From assembly GCF_003352005.1 (NCBI RefSeq), contig NZ_CP024848.1:3543001-3607000 (forward strand): a stretch of DNA of 64,000 nucleotides. Reading direction: 5' to 3'. Positions 26,854 to 41,014 of this stretch are shown in pieces. Position 1 is the first letter of the stretch. Every line of letters begins with the position of its first letter. The notes beneath the pieces were generated by a model, which did no database searches, was not told the DNA's origin, and saw only the letters and a list, made by a program, of their open reading frames with translations. Made by a program: the position numbers and the translations under genes. The stretch comes from Oceanobacillus zhaokaii (GTDB lineage: Bacteria > Bacillota > Bacilli > Bacillales > Amphibacillaceae).

Positions 26854-27810
26854 CTACTTCCTAAGCTTTGGATCAAGTGCGTCTTGAAGCCCATCACCTA
26901 ATACGTTAAATGCAAACATTGTAAACGAAATAAAAAATGCCGGGAAAAATAATGTCCACCAGTATCCCGATGTAATGGCACCCAGTGCATCATTTGCCAT
27001 CACACCCCAACTTGCAAATGGAGCCTGAATTCCTAGTCCAATAAAGCTTAAGAAAGCCTCGGCGAAGATTGCTGTTGGTACGGATAATGTCATTTGTACG
27101 ATGATCGGTCCCATCGTATTTGGCAATAAGTTTTTTCGAATAATTCGCGAATCCTTTGCTCCAAAAGATTTCGAGGCAAGCACGTATTCATAATTCTTAA
27201 TTTGCAGCACCTGCCCCCTGACAATTCGCGCCATCCCAACCCAGCCTGTAATTGTGAGGGCAATAATAATCGTTAGGAGGCTTGGACCAAGAACGACAAG
27301 CAATAGAATCGTAACAAGTAAGCTCGGAATTCCATATAGAATTTCAATAATCCTCATCATAATCGTATCGGTTCGTCCGCCCTTATATCCTGAAATCCCT
27401 CCCCAAATTATACCTATCGTTACATCGATTAGTGCTGCAACTAGACCGACAAATAAAGAGATTCGAGCGCCATACCAAGTTCGTGTAAAGACATCTCTTC
27501 CAGCATTATCCGTTCCAAACCAGTGCTCTAAGGACGGTGGCTGATATTGTTCTGGTAAGTTCTGTACATTCACTGCATATGGCGATAGAATTGGACCCAA
27601 AGTAGCCATTATTGCTAGCAGAATGAGAAAGACTAATCCCAACATTGCCATCTTATTCTTCATCAGCCTTCTCCATGCATCCTGCCAGTAAGATAAAGAT
27701 GGTCGTGAAACAATTTCAGCTGCATCGGTATCTTTTATTTTCTTTGTAAACCATTCATCCGGTATTTCAGATGGAGAGTGAGTAGAATTCAATTCCTCTG
27801 CTGTTTTCAT
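26854..27810 (-). CDS. Peptide ABC transporter permease (OppC/DppC type)
   Basis: Inner membrane permease subunit, 318 residues, with a cytosolic N-terminal extension of about 50 residues and six membrane segments. The permease EAA-like loop (GWVGMARIVRGQVL then SFGAKDSRIIRKNLLPN near 200-230) contacts the ATPases. The ATG immediately follows the oppB stop (TAAATG), with GGAGGAG inside the end of oppB, so the two are translationally coupled. Confidence 0.92.
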   Translation of the reverse strand: MKTAEELNSTHSPSEIPDEWFTKKIKDTDAAEIVSRPSLSYWQDAWRRLMKNKMAMLGLVFLILLAIMATLGPILSPYAVNVQNLPEQYQPPSLEHWFGTDNAGRDVFTRTWYGARISLFVGLVAALIDVTIGIIWGGISGYKGGRTDTIMMRIIEILYGIPSLLVTILLLVVLGPSLLTIIIALTITGWVGMARIVRGQVLQIKNYEYVLASKSFGAKDSRIIRKNLLPNTMGPIIVQMTLSVPTAIFAEAFLSFIGLGIQAPFASWGVMANDALGAITSGYWWTLFFPAFFISFTMFAFNVLGDGLQDALDPKLRK

Positions 27811-28743
27811 TTACTCTCCTCCCCGCTTATGGACTTTTATTCTTGGATCGAGAATACCGTAAGCGATATCAACAAGAAAAAGCATGAAAATGAGAAAAGC
27901 ACTATAGAAAACAGTCGTTCCCATAATAACCGGATAATCCCGTTGATTAATACTTTCAACAAAATATTTTCCCATACCAGGAATCGCAAAAATCTTCTCA
28001 ATTACAAAAGTCCCAGTTAAAATGCCTGCAAGTAATGTACCCATAATCGTTACAATCGGCATTAATGCATTCCTAAGTGCATGCTTAATTGTAATTTTCC
28101 AAGGAGATAATCCCTTAGCACGTGCCATTTTTATGTAGTCCTGTGTCAATACTTCAAGCATGGTCGACCTCGTAAGCCTTGCAATAATTGCCATTGGCCC
28201 TGTAGCTAACGCTAAAATGGGCAATATCATATGTGCTGGGCTTGACCATGTCGCAACTGGCAATAGATTCCAGTCTACCGCTACCTTCTGAATAAGTAAT
28301 GTTGCCAAAATGAAGTTCGGAATCGAAATACCCAAAACCGCTAACGCCATTGCTAGGTAATCAATAATGCCATTATGTCGCAATGCAGCAATGATACCAA
28401 GCGTTATTCCTGAAAGGACTGCTACAACTATTGTCAGAATCCCAAGTTCGAATGAAATGGGAAATCCTCTTCCTAACAAGTCATTAACCGTCTGATCTGG
28501 CTGCTTAATCGAGGGACCTAGATCTAGGGTAACAATTGATTTTAAATAAAGTAAGTACTGAATATGATACGGTTCATCTAGATGATAATGCTTTTCTAAA
28601 TTAGCTTGTACAGTTGCATTGGAAGAGCCCTCACTATTAAATGGTGAACCAGGAATACTAATCATTAGAACGAATGTGACAGTAATGATGATCCATAAAG
28701 TCGCAATCATAATGAGTAATCTCTTTAATATGTAACGAAGCAA
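27811..28743 (-). CDS. Peptide ABC transporter permease (OppB/DppB type)
   Basis: The other permease subunit, about 310 residues, beginning MLRYILKRLLIMIATLW, a typical OppB start. The EAA-like loop lies near TRSTMLEVLTQDYIKMARAKG. I chose TTG at 28741-28743 because the G-rich GGGGGTGGGGG lies immediately upstream. The ATG at 28803 has no ribosome site and would add 20 residues outside the family. First gene of the oppB-C-D-A-ldc unit. Confidence 0.88.
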   Translation of the reverse strand: MLRYILKRLLIMIATLWIIITVTFVLMISIPGSPFNSEGSSNATVQANLEKHYHLDEPYHIQYLLYLKSIVTLDLGPSIKQPDQTVNDLLGRGFPISFELGILTIVVAVLSGITLGIIAALRHNGIIDYLAMALAVLGISIPNFILATLLIQKVAVDWNLLPVATWSSPAHMILPILALATGPMAIIARLTRSTMLEVLTQDYIKMARAKGLSPWKITIKHALRNALMPIVTIMGTLLAGILTGTFVIEKIFAIPGMGKYFVESINQRDYPVIMGTTVFYSAFLIFMLFLVDIAYGILDPRIKVHKRGGE

Positions 28744-28944
28744 AACCCCCACCCCCCTTATCCTATTGATGTTAGCGGTTTCATAAGATTGAAATATACT
28801 CATTGATTTCGATTTATTACTATAATTATTAATTTTCTTTTAATTTTAGCATACAATTGACAAATTGCAATATTTTTATAATTGTCTGGAATATAATAAT
28901 AGATATTTAGAGTAGTCAGTAAGCGATTTGAACTATCCTACCAT

Positions 28945-29748
28945 TTACCTCTTCAAGTAACGGTAAATTTCCAAACCTATTTCAGCTATTGCATCTTTTG
29001 AGTGATGATCATCAAGATCTTGTGATAGAACAGTAGTGGCCATTGCTCGATCTCCTACATAAAAAATACCAATATCATGTCGCACGCCTGAAACAAATCC
29101 CGTTTTGTTTGCAAGCTGCCACTCAGGTATATTTCCAATAATATTTGAATCCGTTTGTGGTAATTTAGCCGGTAAACAATCTGTAAGCTGCTGTTTTTTC
29201 ATAATTTCTATCATCCGCCCACAAGCATGCATGGATACAATTTTACCTGCTGCCAATTTCTTCAATATCATCGTCAAATCTTGTGCTGTAATTTCATTAT
29301 AACCTTGTAGATTTGCTGGAACTGTCATAAGCTTATTATAAAATTTGCTCTTCTGCATGCCTATATTTTTCATCGTCTGCTGAATATTTTCTTTGCCAAT
29401 TAGATTAATTAGCATATTGGTAGCAGTGTTATCACTTTGAATAATCATTAAAGTAATCAGGTCATTTATCGTTAGTCTTGTTCCTGGTGCCAAATACTGG
29501 AGTACGCCTGAACCCCCGACCATTTCTTCTATTTTTAGCTCTAGCACATCACTTAAGGAAAGTCTCTCATTTTCATAAGCAGCAAACACGGCGATCATAA
29601 TTGGTACTTTGATAATACTTGCTGCATAGAACAATTCTTCTTCATTTATACCCCAGCTTTTATTCGTTCCTAACTCTTCAATGGCAATACCCCATTTGCC
29701 GCTTGATTGTTTGATGATTCGTTCAATATTATGACTAAGTTGTTCCAT
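28945..29748 (-). CDS. Cytosolic class A beta-lactamase-fold serine hydrolase
   Basis: A 267-residue protein with all three penicillin-recognising serine motifs: SIIK (Ser44-Lys47), SDN (105-107) and KTG near 214. There is no signal peptide or lipobox, so it should remain in the cytosol, where a beta-lactamase would have little use. I do not see the class A omega-loop Glu motif ExxLN. It may act on recycled muropeptides or other amide/ester substrates. GGGGGAG precedes the ATG. It is upstream of the oppB-C-D-A genes by about 200 bases, in the same direction, and so may share their role. True beta-lactamase activity is possible but unproven. Confidence 0.8.
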   Translation of the reverse strand: MEQLSHNIERIIKQSSGKWGIAIEELGTNKSWGINEEELFYAASIIKVPIMIAVFAAYENERLSLSDVLELKIEEMVGGSGVLQYLAPGTRLTINDLITLMIIQSDNTATNMLINLIGKENIQQTMKNIGMQKSKFYNKLMTVPANLQGYNEITAQDLTMILKKLAAGKIVSMHACGRMIEIMKKQQLTDCLPAKLPQTDSNIIGNIPEWQLANKTGFVSGVRHDIGIFYVGDRAMATTVLSQDLDDHHSKDAIAEIGLEIYRYLKR

Positions 29749-30242
29749 AAAATCTCCCCCTTTTAGTTGCTGATTAGATAGAAAGCAATCTCAAGTAGTC
29801 AATATTCAACTTTCTCATTAATGTAGCATAATTTGTTAATATTTGAAAAGTAAGCTTATTATCAAAAATTATACACCGCCCTATTTAAAGCCCATTTTCT
29901 GAAAGAGTATTATTTTCTTAAGTGATGAACAGTTGATGTAAACTGCTAACTAGTTTAATGTAAAGTGCTCTCTTACTAGTTGCTCCAGAAATACACTTCG
30001 CGCACCTTAGGGGAGCTGGTGAGCCTTCTTCCCGCAGGAGTCTTCGTGTACTTCTTCCTCTGGGATAGTGCAAAATCTAGACACAAAATACCCAACCCAC
30101 TAACTATCAATGTTATTTTATTGAAAGAATGAAAACTCTTGTTAATTGTAAGACCTTTCAGATCTAAAATTACAATTGTCACTAGTCCGCATTTTATATA
30201 GAAAACCGCAGACTGTAAAATAGAGCCATCATTAAAGACAAC
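29749..30242. other. Intergenic region with truncated repeat, no gene
   Basis: Holds family 1 repeat copy 4 (29981-30075). A minus-strand frame at 29976-30254 is made of the repeat and the murAA terminator, with no ribosome site. No other feature is seen. Confidence 0.6.
29981..30075 (+). repeat. 130-bp inverted-end repeat, family 1, copy 4 (internally deleted)
   Basis: Both ends are present (GCTCCAGAAATACACTTCGCG and GTCTTCGTGTACTTCTTCC). However, the central inner-hairpin part between GGTGAGCC and CTTCCCGCAGG is missing, shortening it to about 95 bases. Confidence 0.8.
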
Positions 30243-30278
30243 ATAAAAAAACAAATGACTTTCGCCATCTGTTTTTTT
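30243..30278 (-). terminator. murAA terminator
   Basis: ACAGATG pairs with CATTTGT (one G-T pair) around GCGAAAGT, followed by seven T on the minus strand. Confidence 0.75.
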
Positions 30279-30302
30279 ACTGCATATTATACTTTGGTTA
30301 AA

Positions 30303-31634
30303 TTAAAATGATTTCGTTGCGAATTCCGTTTCTTCTTGTGTGACTGGTTTAACGGTATCATCCGTATCATTTATACGTTCAATATCTGCTCCGAGAGCGG
30401 CAAGCTTGCCAGCTAAATTAACATAGCCGCGATCAAGATGCTTCAACTCTGTAACACGAGTCACTCCATCAGCCGCTAAACCTGCCAAGATAAGTGCTGC
30501 TGCTGCACGTAAATCCGTTGCTGCAACTTCTGCTCCTTGTAAATCAGAAGCTCCTTCGATAATGACACTGCGACCTTCAATTTTCATTTGAGCATTCATT
30601 CTTCTAAATTCTTCTACATGCATGAATCTGTTCTCGAACACTGTCTCTGTAAGCACACTCGTACCCTCGGCCCGCAACATTAATGCCATTAATTGTGATT
30701 GCATATCTGTAGGGAATCCTGGGTATGGCAATGTCTTAATGTCTGTAGATTTTAACTCTCCTGATTCTGGTCCAATAACACGAACCCCATTACCTTCTTC
30801 TTTTACCGTCACATTCATCTCTTCTAATTTTGAGATAACAGAACGAAGATGTTCAGTAACAGCATTCTCAATTAAAACATTACCGCCTGTGATTGCTGCT
30901 GCAACCATGAACGTTCCTGCTTCTACACGGTCGGGAATGATGCTATGCTCAGCACCATGCAGTTTATCAACACCTTCTATACGGATTGTTTCCGTTCCAG
31001 CACCGATAATATTCGCACCCATTTGGTTTAAATAGTTTGCAAGGTCAACGATTTCAGGCTCTTTTGCACCATTCTCAATAATCGTCTTCCCTTCTGCTAA
31101 TGCTGCAGCCATCATGATATTTTCCGTTGCACCTACACTCGGCATATCAAGGTATATCTTTGCACCCTTAAGACGTCCGTTTACTTTTGCTTCCACGAAG
31201 CCATTACCAACGTGGATTTCAGCTCCCATAGCCTCGAAGCCTTTTAAGTGTAAATCAATTGGACGTGATCCGATTGCACATCCACCTGGCATTGCAACAT
31301 TTGCATGTCCATACCGGGCTAAAAGTGGTCCCATCACCAACACAGATGCACGCATTTTACGTACAAATTCAAATGGTGCTTCTGTTTCTAGTTCATTACT
31401 TGCATCAATAACTACTGTATTGTGTTCAGCGTTAAACTCAACTTCGGCATTCAAGTTTCTAATTACTTCGTTAATAGTGTAGACGTCAGCTAGGACAGGG
31501 ACATCTGTGATAACGCTCTTCCCTTCACTTGCTAGCAAGCTTGCAGCAATTACTGGTAACACTGCATTCTTTGCACCCTCTACCTTAACGGTGCCATTTA
31601 ATTGGTGTCCGCCTCTTACGATGATTTTTTCCAT
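30303..31634 (-). CDS. murA: UDP-GlcNAc 1-carboxyvinyltransferase MurAA
   Basis: First committed step of peptidoglycan synthesis: transfers enolpyruvate from PEP to UDP-GlcNAc. 443 residues, two-domain EPT fold. Lys22-Asn23 (EGAKNAVLP) bind substrate, and the catalytic, fosfomycin-reactive Cys119 sits in [23 protein letters not shown] precedes the ATG. Followed by the peptide uptake cassette and then spoIID; in B. subtilis murAA is directly next to spoIID. A second copy, murAB, is at 59940-61226, as usual for Firmicutes. Confidence 0.95.
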   Translation of the reverse strand: MEKIIVRGGHQLNGTVKVEGAKNAVLPVIAASLLASEGKSVITDVPVLADVYTINEVIRNLNAEVEFNAEHNTVVIDASNELETEAPFEFVRKMRASVLVMGPLLARYGHANVAMPGGCAIGSRPIDLHLKGFEAMGAEIHVGNGFVEAKVNGRLKGAKIYLDMPSVGATENIMMAAALAEGKTIIENGAKEPEIVDLANYLNQMGANIIGAGTETIRIEGVDKLHGAEHSIIPDRVEAGTFMVAAAITGGNVLIENAVTEHLRSVISKLEEMNVTVKEEGNGVRVIGPESGELKSTDIKTLPYPGFPTDMQSQLMALMLRAEGTSVLTETVFENRFMHVEEFRRMNAQMKIEGRSVIIEGASDLQGAEVAATDLRAAAALILAGLAADGVTRVTELKHLDRGYVNLAGKLAALGADIERINDTDDTVKPVTQEETEFATKSF

Positions 31635-31668
31635 GTTTCAAATCTCCTTCAGATCCAATTTCACTATA

Positions 31669-32385
31669 TTAATATTCATGTATTAGGATAGGTGTTCCGA
31701 TTATATAGTCAGTATTCCCTTTTTCGTCTTCTGTAATAGCGATTTGCATATTTTGTGCAGTATTATTTATCATGATTTTATTATCCCATAATGGTGTATA
31801 CCCATATATGAATTTTTTAATGACATTCTTTTTATTTTCTATATTATCGAATTGTGTTTCTACTTCTTGAAGATTAAAATAGTTGATAATTCCATCCTCT
31901 AATGTACCATCTTCTATTATATCATCTTGATTGATTTTGAGCCACGAGAATATACTTTCTCTTCCAGAAAAATAGTTTCTATTTAGTGACTCTATAGTTT
32001 CCTGATAAATTTCCATTACATATTCATCCCAAAAATAGCCATCAAGGATTACGATTAATTCTGGGTGGCTTAGGTTATCTTTAGGTAAGAGAACTCGGTA
32101 GGATATCGAAAATATATCCTTTATTAGAGTAGCCTCAGTTTGATATTGTATAATATTTTCATCTTCGCTCATAGTGACTTTATAACTATTTTCCAGTTCA
32201 CGAACAATATCGACTGCAGTATTTTTTTCTAGCTGCTCTTTTATAATGACTTGCCATTCTTCAATAGTCAACTTATTACTTATGGAAAAATTTGTCAGAT
32301 CAATTAATTCGTCTGATGCCGTAGATTTTGCCATCGTATTGATTGGAAACAATAAAACTAGAACAATAAAAAGTATTCTCCACAT
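31669..32385 (-). CDS. ywmB: YwmB-family secreted protein
   Basis: A 238-residue protein with a signal peptide (MWRILFIVLVLLFPINTMA) and a mature domain of the YwmB family, whose fold was likened to TATA-binding protein in the crystal structure; its function is unknown. It lies 34 bases before murAA, exactly as ywmB does in B. subtilis, and is probably co-transcribed with it. No lipobox or catalytic motif is visible. Confidence 0.85.
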   Translation of the reverse strand: MWRILFIVLVLLFPINTMAKSTASDELIDLTNFSISNKLTIEEWQVIIKEQLEKNTAVDIVRELENSYKVTMSEDENIIQYQTEATLIKDIFSISYRVLLPKDNLSHPELIVILDGYFWDEYVMEIYQETIESLNRNYFSGRESIFSWLKINQDDIIEDGTLEDGIINYFNLQEVETQFDNIENKKNVIKKFIYGYTPLWDNKIMINNTAQNMQIAITEDEKGNTDYIIGTPILIHEY

Positions 32386-32504
32386 AATACGTTCCCCCTA
32401 ATTACTAATTATTTATAGTATGAACAGGGAAAACTATTAATATACTAAATACCTCTCGACAAGAACCTAGATTCTAATTACATAAGAGATTAGTAGAATA
32501 TTGG

Positions 32505-32735
32505 TTAAAACAGAAATACTAATTGTCCTGACCATTGTAAAATATCCAGGAAAAATTTACTTACACCAGTTCCAATTACAATCGAAAGAAACAACAAAAA
32601 GATTCTTCCCTCTGTTGAGTGTCCCTTTCTAATAATTGGATCGAAATTCATGACAATGACTAAACGCCAAGTGATATAAATAAATATTAGGTGTGAGAAT
32701 ATACTTATCAATGCTGATTGTCCAATAGAAAACAT
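32505..32735 (-). CDS. ywzB: YwzB, DUF1146 small membrane protein
   Basis: A 76-residue, two-segment membrane protein (segments about 8-28 and 44-66) with the family pattern IGQSALISIFSHLIFIYITW. AGGGTGG is 5 bases before the ATG at 32735; a GTG nine bases upstream is an alternative. The position between atpC and ywmB is that of B. subtilis ywzB. Function unknown. Confidence 0.8.
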   Translation of the reverse strand: MFSIGQSALISIFSHLIFIYITWRLVIVMNFDPIIRKGHSTEGRIFLLFLSIVIGTGVSKFFLDILQWSGQLVFLF

Positions 32736-33043
32736 CCATACCACCCTAGATAAAATAATTTAATAAATGTACAAGCAGATTTCATATTAATTGGTAGAAC
32801 ATGGTAATAATTTTATATTGCATAAGTGAAACTTAAATTATCAAGTTTTCTAAAGAAAAATGTAATTGTATAGCAAATTTTATATTTGTATATCTCATTT
32901 CCCGGGGAATATCGACACCGTCTTTGGGGAATGTTGTATGATGTAATTTGTTAAGAAGATGGATTCAATCACAAAGTAATACTTTGTACTTTATTGTCGT
33001 GATGGGTTTCTCTCAACAATATGCTTGATGTTTTTTACTTAAC

Positions 33044-33080
33044 AAAAGCGTTACAACTGACGTTGCAACGCTTTTATTTC
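33044..33080 (-). terminator. Terminator of the ATP synthase operon
   Basis: AAAAGCGTT / AACGCTTTT with an inner CAAC/GTTG stem. T-rich sequence follows in both directions. Confidence 0.75.
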
Positions 33081-33091
33081 TGTAAATCCCT

Positions 33092-33162
33092 TAGAAAACT
33101 TGGTTGACTCCAAGTCGTAGATATACTTCTTAGTTAAGAAAGTGATTAATCTTTCTTAACTT
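33092..33162 (+). repeat. Short dispersed repeat, family 2, copy 4 (diverged)
   Basis: Starts TAGAAAACTTGGTTG and ends in a perfect hairpin AGTTAAGAAAG / CTTTCTTAACT (33131-33161). The core resembles the other copies only loosely. It lies just after atpC, where its hairpin could also act as a first terminator or 3' end stabiliser. Confidence 0.55.
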
Positions 33163-33185
33163 ACAAATTCTGAATAACGGTAGTT

Positions 33186-33599
<414 letters not shown>

Positions 33600-33665
33600 C
33601 TATGACTCCCGAAAAAACGAGGCATGATCTTTTGGATCGATGCACTCATTTCCTCGATATGCCTT

Positions 33666-35093
<1,428 letters not shown>

Positions 35094-35143
35094 TTATCGG
35101 CGGTAGAAGCACGTCCAGCTCCAACGCCTACGCTTTTGCTCTG

Positions 35144-36010
<867 letters not shown>

Positions 36011-36175
36011 TCACCACACTTTCTAACTAGGTTAGAGGACAGAAATGGGGAATGGTAGCAATGAATTAAATCTCTTACGTTCCATTATTCCATCCTTTTC
36101 TGATCGCCTCTTTGTCCCTCATGTTTATCTATTTAGAACAATTCCCGTGATTTACGGGTGTCTATGCTTGCTGAA

Positions 36176-37693
<1,518 letters not shown>

Positions 37694-37708
37694 TCACCCC
37701 TTACATCA

Positions 37709-38251
37709 TTAGTTCGCAGTCTTTAATTTCCGTTCGATGTTTTTTAACTTTCCGCTTAGGCTTCCATCATAAATCGTGTTGCCTACACGAATTTTAATGC
37801 CTCCAATTAAGGAAGAATCTATTTTATTATCAAACTTAACTGCAGTTTTATTTAATCGCTTCGCGAAGGATAGTTCTAATTCATATTTTTCATTTTCTGT
37901 TAATGCTCGTGTCGAATATACAGTCGCTTCCACCATTCCTTTTGCATTATTAACCAATAGAATAAATTCGTTGATAATAGTTGGAACAATCTCTATACGA
38001 TGACGATCAATAAGTAATTTCAATGTATTTACAACATCTTTTTGCAGATTTGTAAAAGATTCAGCAATAAGCTCTTTCTTCTTCTCACTACTAACTGCAG
38101 GATGCAATAGAAATAATTTCAATTCCTTATTATCTTGAAATACGTCCCGAACTGCTGTGAATTCTGTTACAAGCTCTTCCAAATTATTCTTTTCGATACC
38201 AAGTTGAAAAAGTGCTTCTGCATAACGTTTTGCAACAACCGTTTCACTCAT
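37709..38251 (-). CDS. atpH: ATP synthase delta subunit
   Basis: Peripheral-stalk cap joining F1 to the b dimer, 180 residues. Typical start AKRYAEALFQLG, a middle helical bundle, and the C-terminal region DNKIDSSLIGGIKIRVGNTIYDGSL near 140-165. Its ATG overlaps the atpF stop by 4 bases (ATGA), so the two are translationally coupled. Confidence 0.95.
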   Translation of the reverse strand: MSETVVAKRYAEALFQLGIEKNNLEELVTEFTAVRDVFQDNKELKLFLLHPAVSSEKKKELIAESFTNLQKDVVNTLKLLIDRHRIEIVPTIINEFILLVNNAKGMVEATVYSTRALTENEKYELELSFAKRLNKTAVKFDNKIDSSLIGGIKIRVGNTIYDGSLSGKLKNIERKLKTAN

Positions 38252-38772
38252 CGCTCTTCTCCTACCTCTTTAATATACTCATTGATTAATTTTTCTTGAT
38301 CCCCAGCAGTAATTTCTTTTTCAATTACTTTACTTGCAATCAATACAGATAGTGAGGCAACTTGGGCTTGTAGTGCTTGGATTGCTTGCTCTTTTTCATT
38401 TTGAATATCTTTTTGTGCTTGTTCCTTGATGCGACTTGCTTCGAGACGTGCTGCTTCAATAATATCTTGTTCCTGCTTAAGTCCTGCGTTTTTCGCATCT
38501 TCAATCATTTTTTGCGCTTCTTGTCTTACTTGATTTAGTTGTTCTGCTGCTTGTTTCGAAGCGGCTTCAGCTTCTAAACGGTTCTTCTCAGCAGATTCTA
38601 TTTCACTTGCGACATATTCCTCACGTTTTTGCATCGTGTTCATGAGGGGGCCCCAAGCAAATTTTTTCAATAACCAGAGTAATAGAAGGAAGAAGAATAA
38701 TTGAGCTGCCATATCACCCAATCTAAATCCTCCAACTGCGCCTAGTGTTAAAAGGCCAACGTATGAATGCAC
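38248..38772 (-). CDS. atpF: ATP synthase b subunit
   Basis: Peripheral-stalk subunit, about 174 residues, with one N-terminal membrane segment (about 20-37, LFFFLLLLWLLKKFAWGPL) followed by a long charged coiled coil rich in Glu, Gln, Ala and Lys. I chose GTG at 38770-38772, because AAAGGAGTGG lies just upstream and would be inside the gene if the earlier ATG (38790) were used. Confidence 0.93.
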   Translation of the reverse strand: MHSYVGLLTLGAVGGFRLGDMAAQLFFFLLLLWLLKKFAWGPLMNTMQKREEYVASEIESAEKNRLEAEAASKQAAEQLNQVRQEAQKMIEDAKNAGLKQEQDIIEAARLEASRIKEQAQKDIQNEKEQAIQALQAQVASLSVLIASKVIEKEITAGDQEKLINEYIKEVGEER

Positions 38773-38914
38773 AGACTCCACTCCTTTCATAGGTACTCAT
38801 GTTAATCTATTAGATCAGTCATTAATTTCAATATGTTGTACAAAATGTTTTACATAAAGCAATGGCGAAGATTCGCATAAGATGAACCTCGCCACTCTTT
38901 TTTTATTTTACTTA

Positions 38915-39127
<213 letters not shown>

Positions 39128-39172
39128 TTAATAATTCCTCCTTTTATTGTTAAACCTTTATATATGTTTTTA

Positions 39173-39901
<729 letters not shown>

Positions 39902-39954
39902 TCACCCCTTTACACTATTATTCTTAAGCATTTACTCCCACTTTCGTGTTAGCA

Positions 39955-40350
39955 TTAATTACCTGATCGGTTGTTTCTGCCCGTAACCATGCGAAACAGA
40001 ATATCTAGTCCCATAATTATATAGGAAGAGACAATCCCGATAACTACCGCAATGAAATGAAAGTTCTCCTCAAATCGAAGCGCAATTAAAACAGTTAATG
40101 CAACTGCAGCAAGTCTGGAGAATGTTCCTAGCCCTCCACGTACGGACCTACTTTCTGCAACTGCCTCCCCTAACGCCTTTGTTTTGTGCTGCAATAACCA
40201 TAAATTATAAAAACTTACGATACTTCCTAATAGCAGACCTTGAAAAATGCGAGAATAGGGTGTAAAAGCAGCCCCAAGAACTAGAATTGCCAGAAGATAG
40301 AGCATCCACTTTCGTTGCCTCGTTACGATACTTCCATATTCGTACATCAT
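39955..40350 (-). CDS. atpI: ATP synthase assembly/auxiliary protein AtpI
   Basis: First gene of the atp operon; a 131-residue protein with four membrane segments and a short charged C-terminus. AtpI proteins help c-ring assembly or magnesium/cation supply to the synthase; which applies here is unknown. Sequence conservation in this family is weak, so the call leans on topology and position. GGAGAG precedes two adjacent ATG codons. Confidence 0.88.
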   Translation of the reverse strand: MMYEYGSIVTRQRKWMLYLLAILVLGAAFTPYSRIFQGLLLGSIVSFYNLWLLQHKTKALGEAVAESRSVRGGLGTFSRLAAVALTVLIALRFEENFHFIAVVIGIVSSYIIMGLDILFRMVTGRNNRSGN

Positions 40351-40399
40351 TCACTCTACTCTCCTATATTCGGAACTTAGGCAGTGGTTCTAAGTTCAC

Positions 40400-40475
40400 T
40401 AGAAAACTTGGTTGTTACTAGGTCATTAAGTAACAGCCATCGTCTGCACTGCAATGAGAAAATCTCATATTTCTA
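40400..40475 (+). repeat. Short dispersed repeat, family 2, copy 5 (diverged)
   Basis: ACTAGAAAACTTGGTTG start, AAGTAACAGCCATCGTCTGCAC core and a GAGAAA/TTTCT-type end. Less similar than copies 1-3 and 6. Confidence 0.5.
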
Positions 40476-40894
40476 AAATCTGCTATTTCTGTTTAGAACT
40501 ATCATATAATCCCTAGTAAAACAGCACAATAGATATACCCACTTCAGGAGCAAGAGAATAATACTACGTGTGGAGATGAAAATATTTGTAAAACAGACCT
40601 CAAATCCTATGTATAATAACCATTTTCTTATTATTACAATTGTCCTAATCTTCATATGAAAACCTTATCATCTCACACTAAGTAAGTTTACATTAGCATA
40701 CCCTTATTTGTCAATGGATATTGGAGGTTAATTCCCCTTAATTTAACTTTCAATTGTCGTTAATATAAATTCAATCTATTTATAAAATTGTTGCAGTTCT
40801 TTACTAATAATTATTCACCATTTTTCCCAATACCATACCTCACCACTTGATTGGATAGTCGCCATGGCGATTTAATTTTTTATGCATAATTTTA

Positions 40895-40931
40895 GGTCAG
40901 TAAATAGCATACGTTTCGCTATTTACTGACC
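40895..40931 (-). terminator. Subtilase gene terminator
   Basis: Perfect 14-bp stem GGTCAGTAAATAGC / GCTATTTACTGACC with a 9-base loop, followed on the minus strand by TAAAATTATG, a weak T run. Confidence 0.75.
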
Positions 40932-41014
40932 AACTGGCTATTTTTTCAATATAAATGAGATTTTGTCTAAAATATGACAATTTACATCTGCATTAGAACT
41001 GCGTCTTTGTCCTT

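Larger units (their letters stand above)
32736..33185. other. Intergenic region between atpC and ywzB
   Basis: Contains the atp terminator (33044-33080) and a diverged family 2 repeat (33092-33162). It also holds a perfect palindrome, ACAAAGTA-A-TACTTTGT, at 32971-32987 that could be an operator for ywzB-ywmB-murAA. No gene is seen. Confidence 0.55.
40351..41014. other. Long intergenic region upstream of atpI
   Basis: About 660 bases holding a diverged family 2 repeat (40400-40475), AT-rich DNA that should carry the atp promoter, and the subtilase terminator (40895-40931). A 60-codon minus-strand frame at 40473-40655 lacks a ribosome site and overlaps the repeat; I do not call it. Confidence 0.6.

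Noticed and set aside
29976..30254. Minus-strand 92-codon frame downstream of murAA
   Set aside because: Overlaps the murAA terminator and a truncated family 1 repeat; no ribosome site.
30622..31035. Plus-strand 137-codon frame inside murAA
   Set aside because: Antisense to a highly conserved coding gene; a codon-bias shadow.
40473..40655. Minus-strand 60-codon hydrophobic frame upstream of atpI
   Set aside because: No ribosome site, AT-rich and overlapping a diverged repeat, so the hydrophobicity is probably chance.
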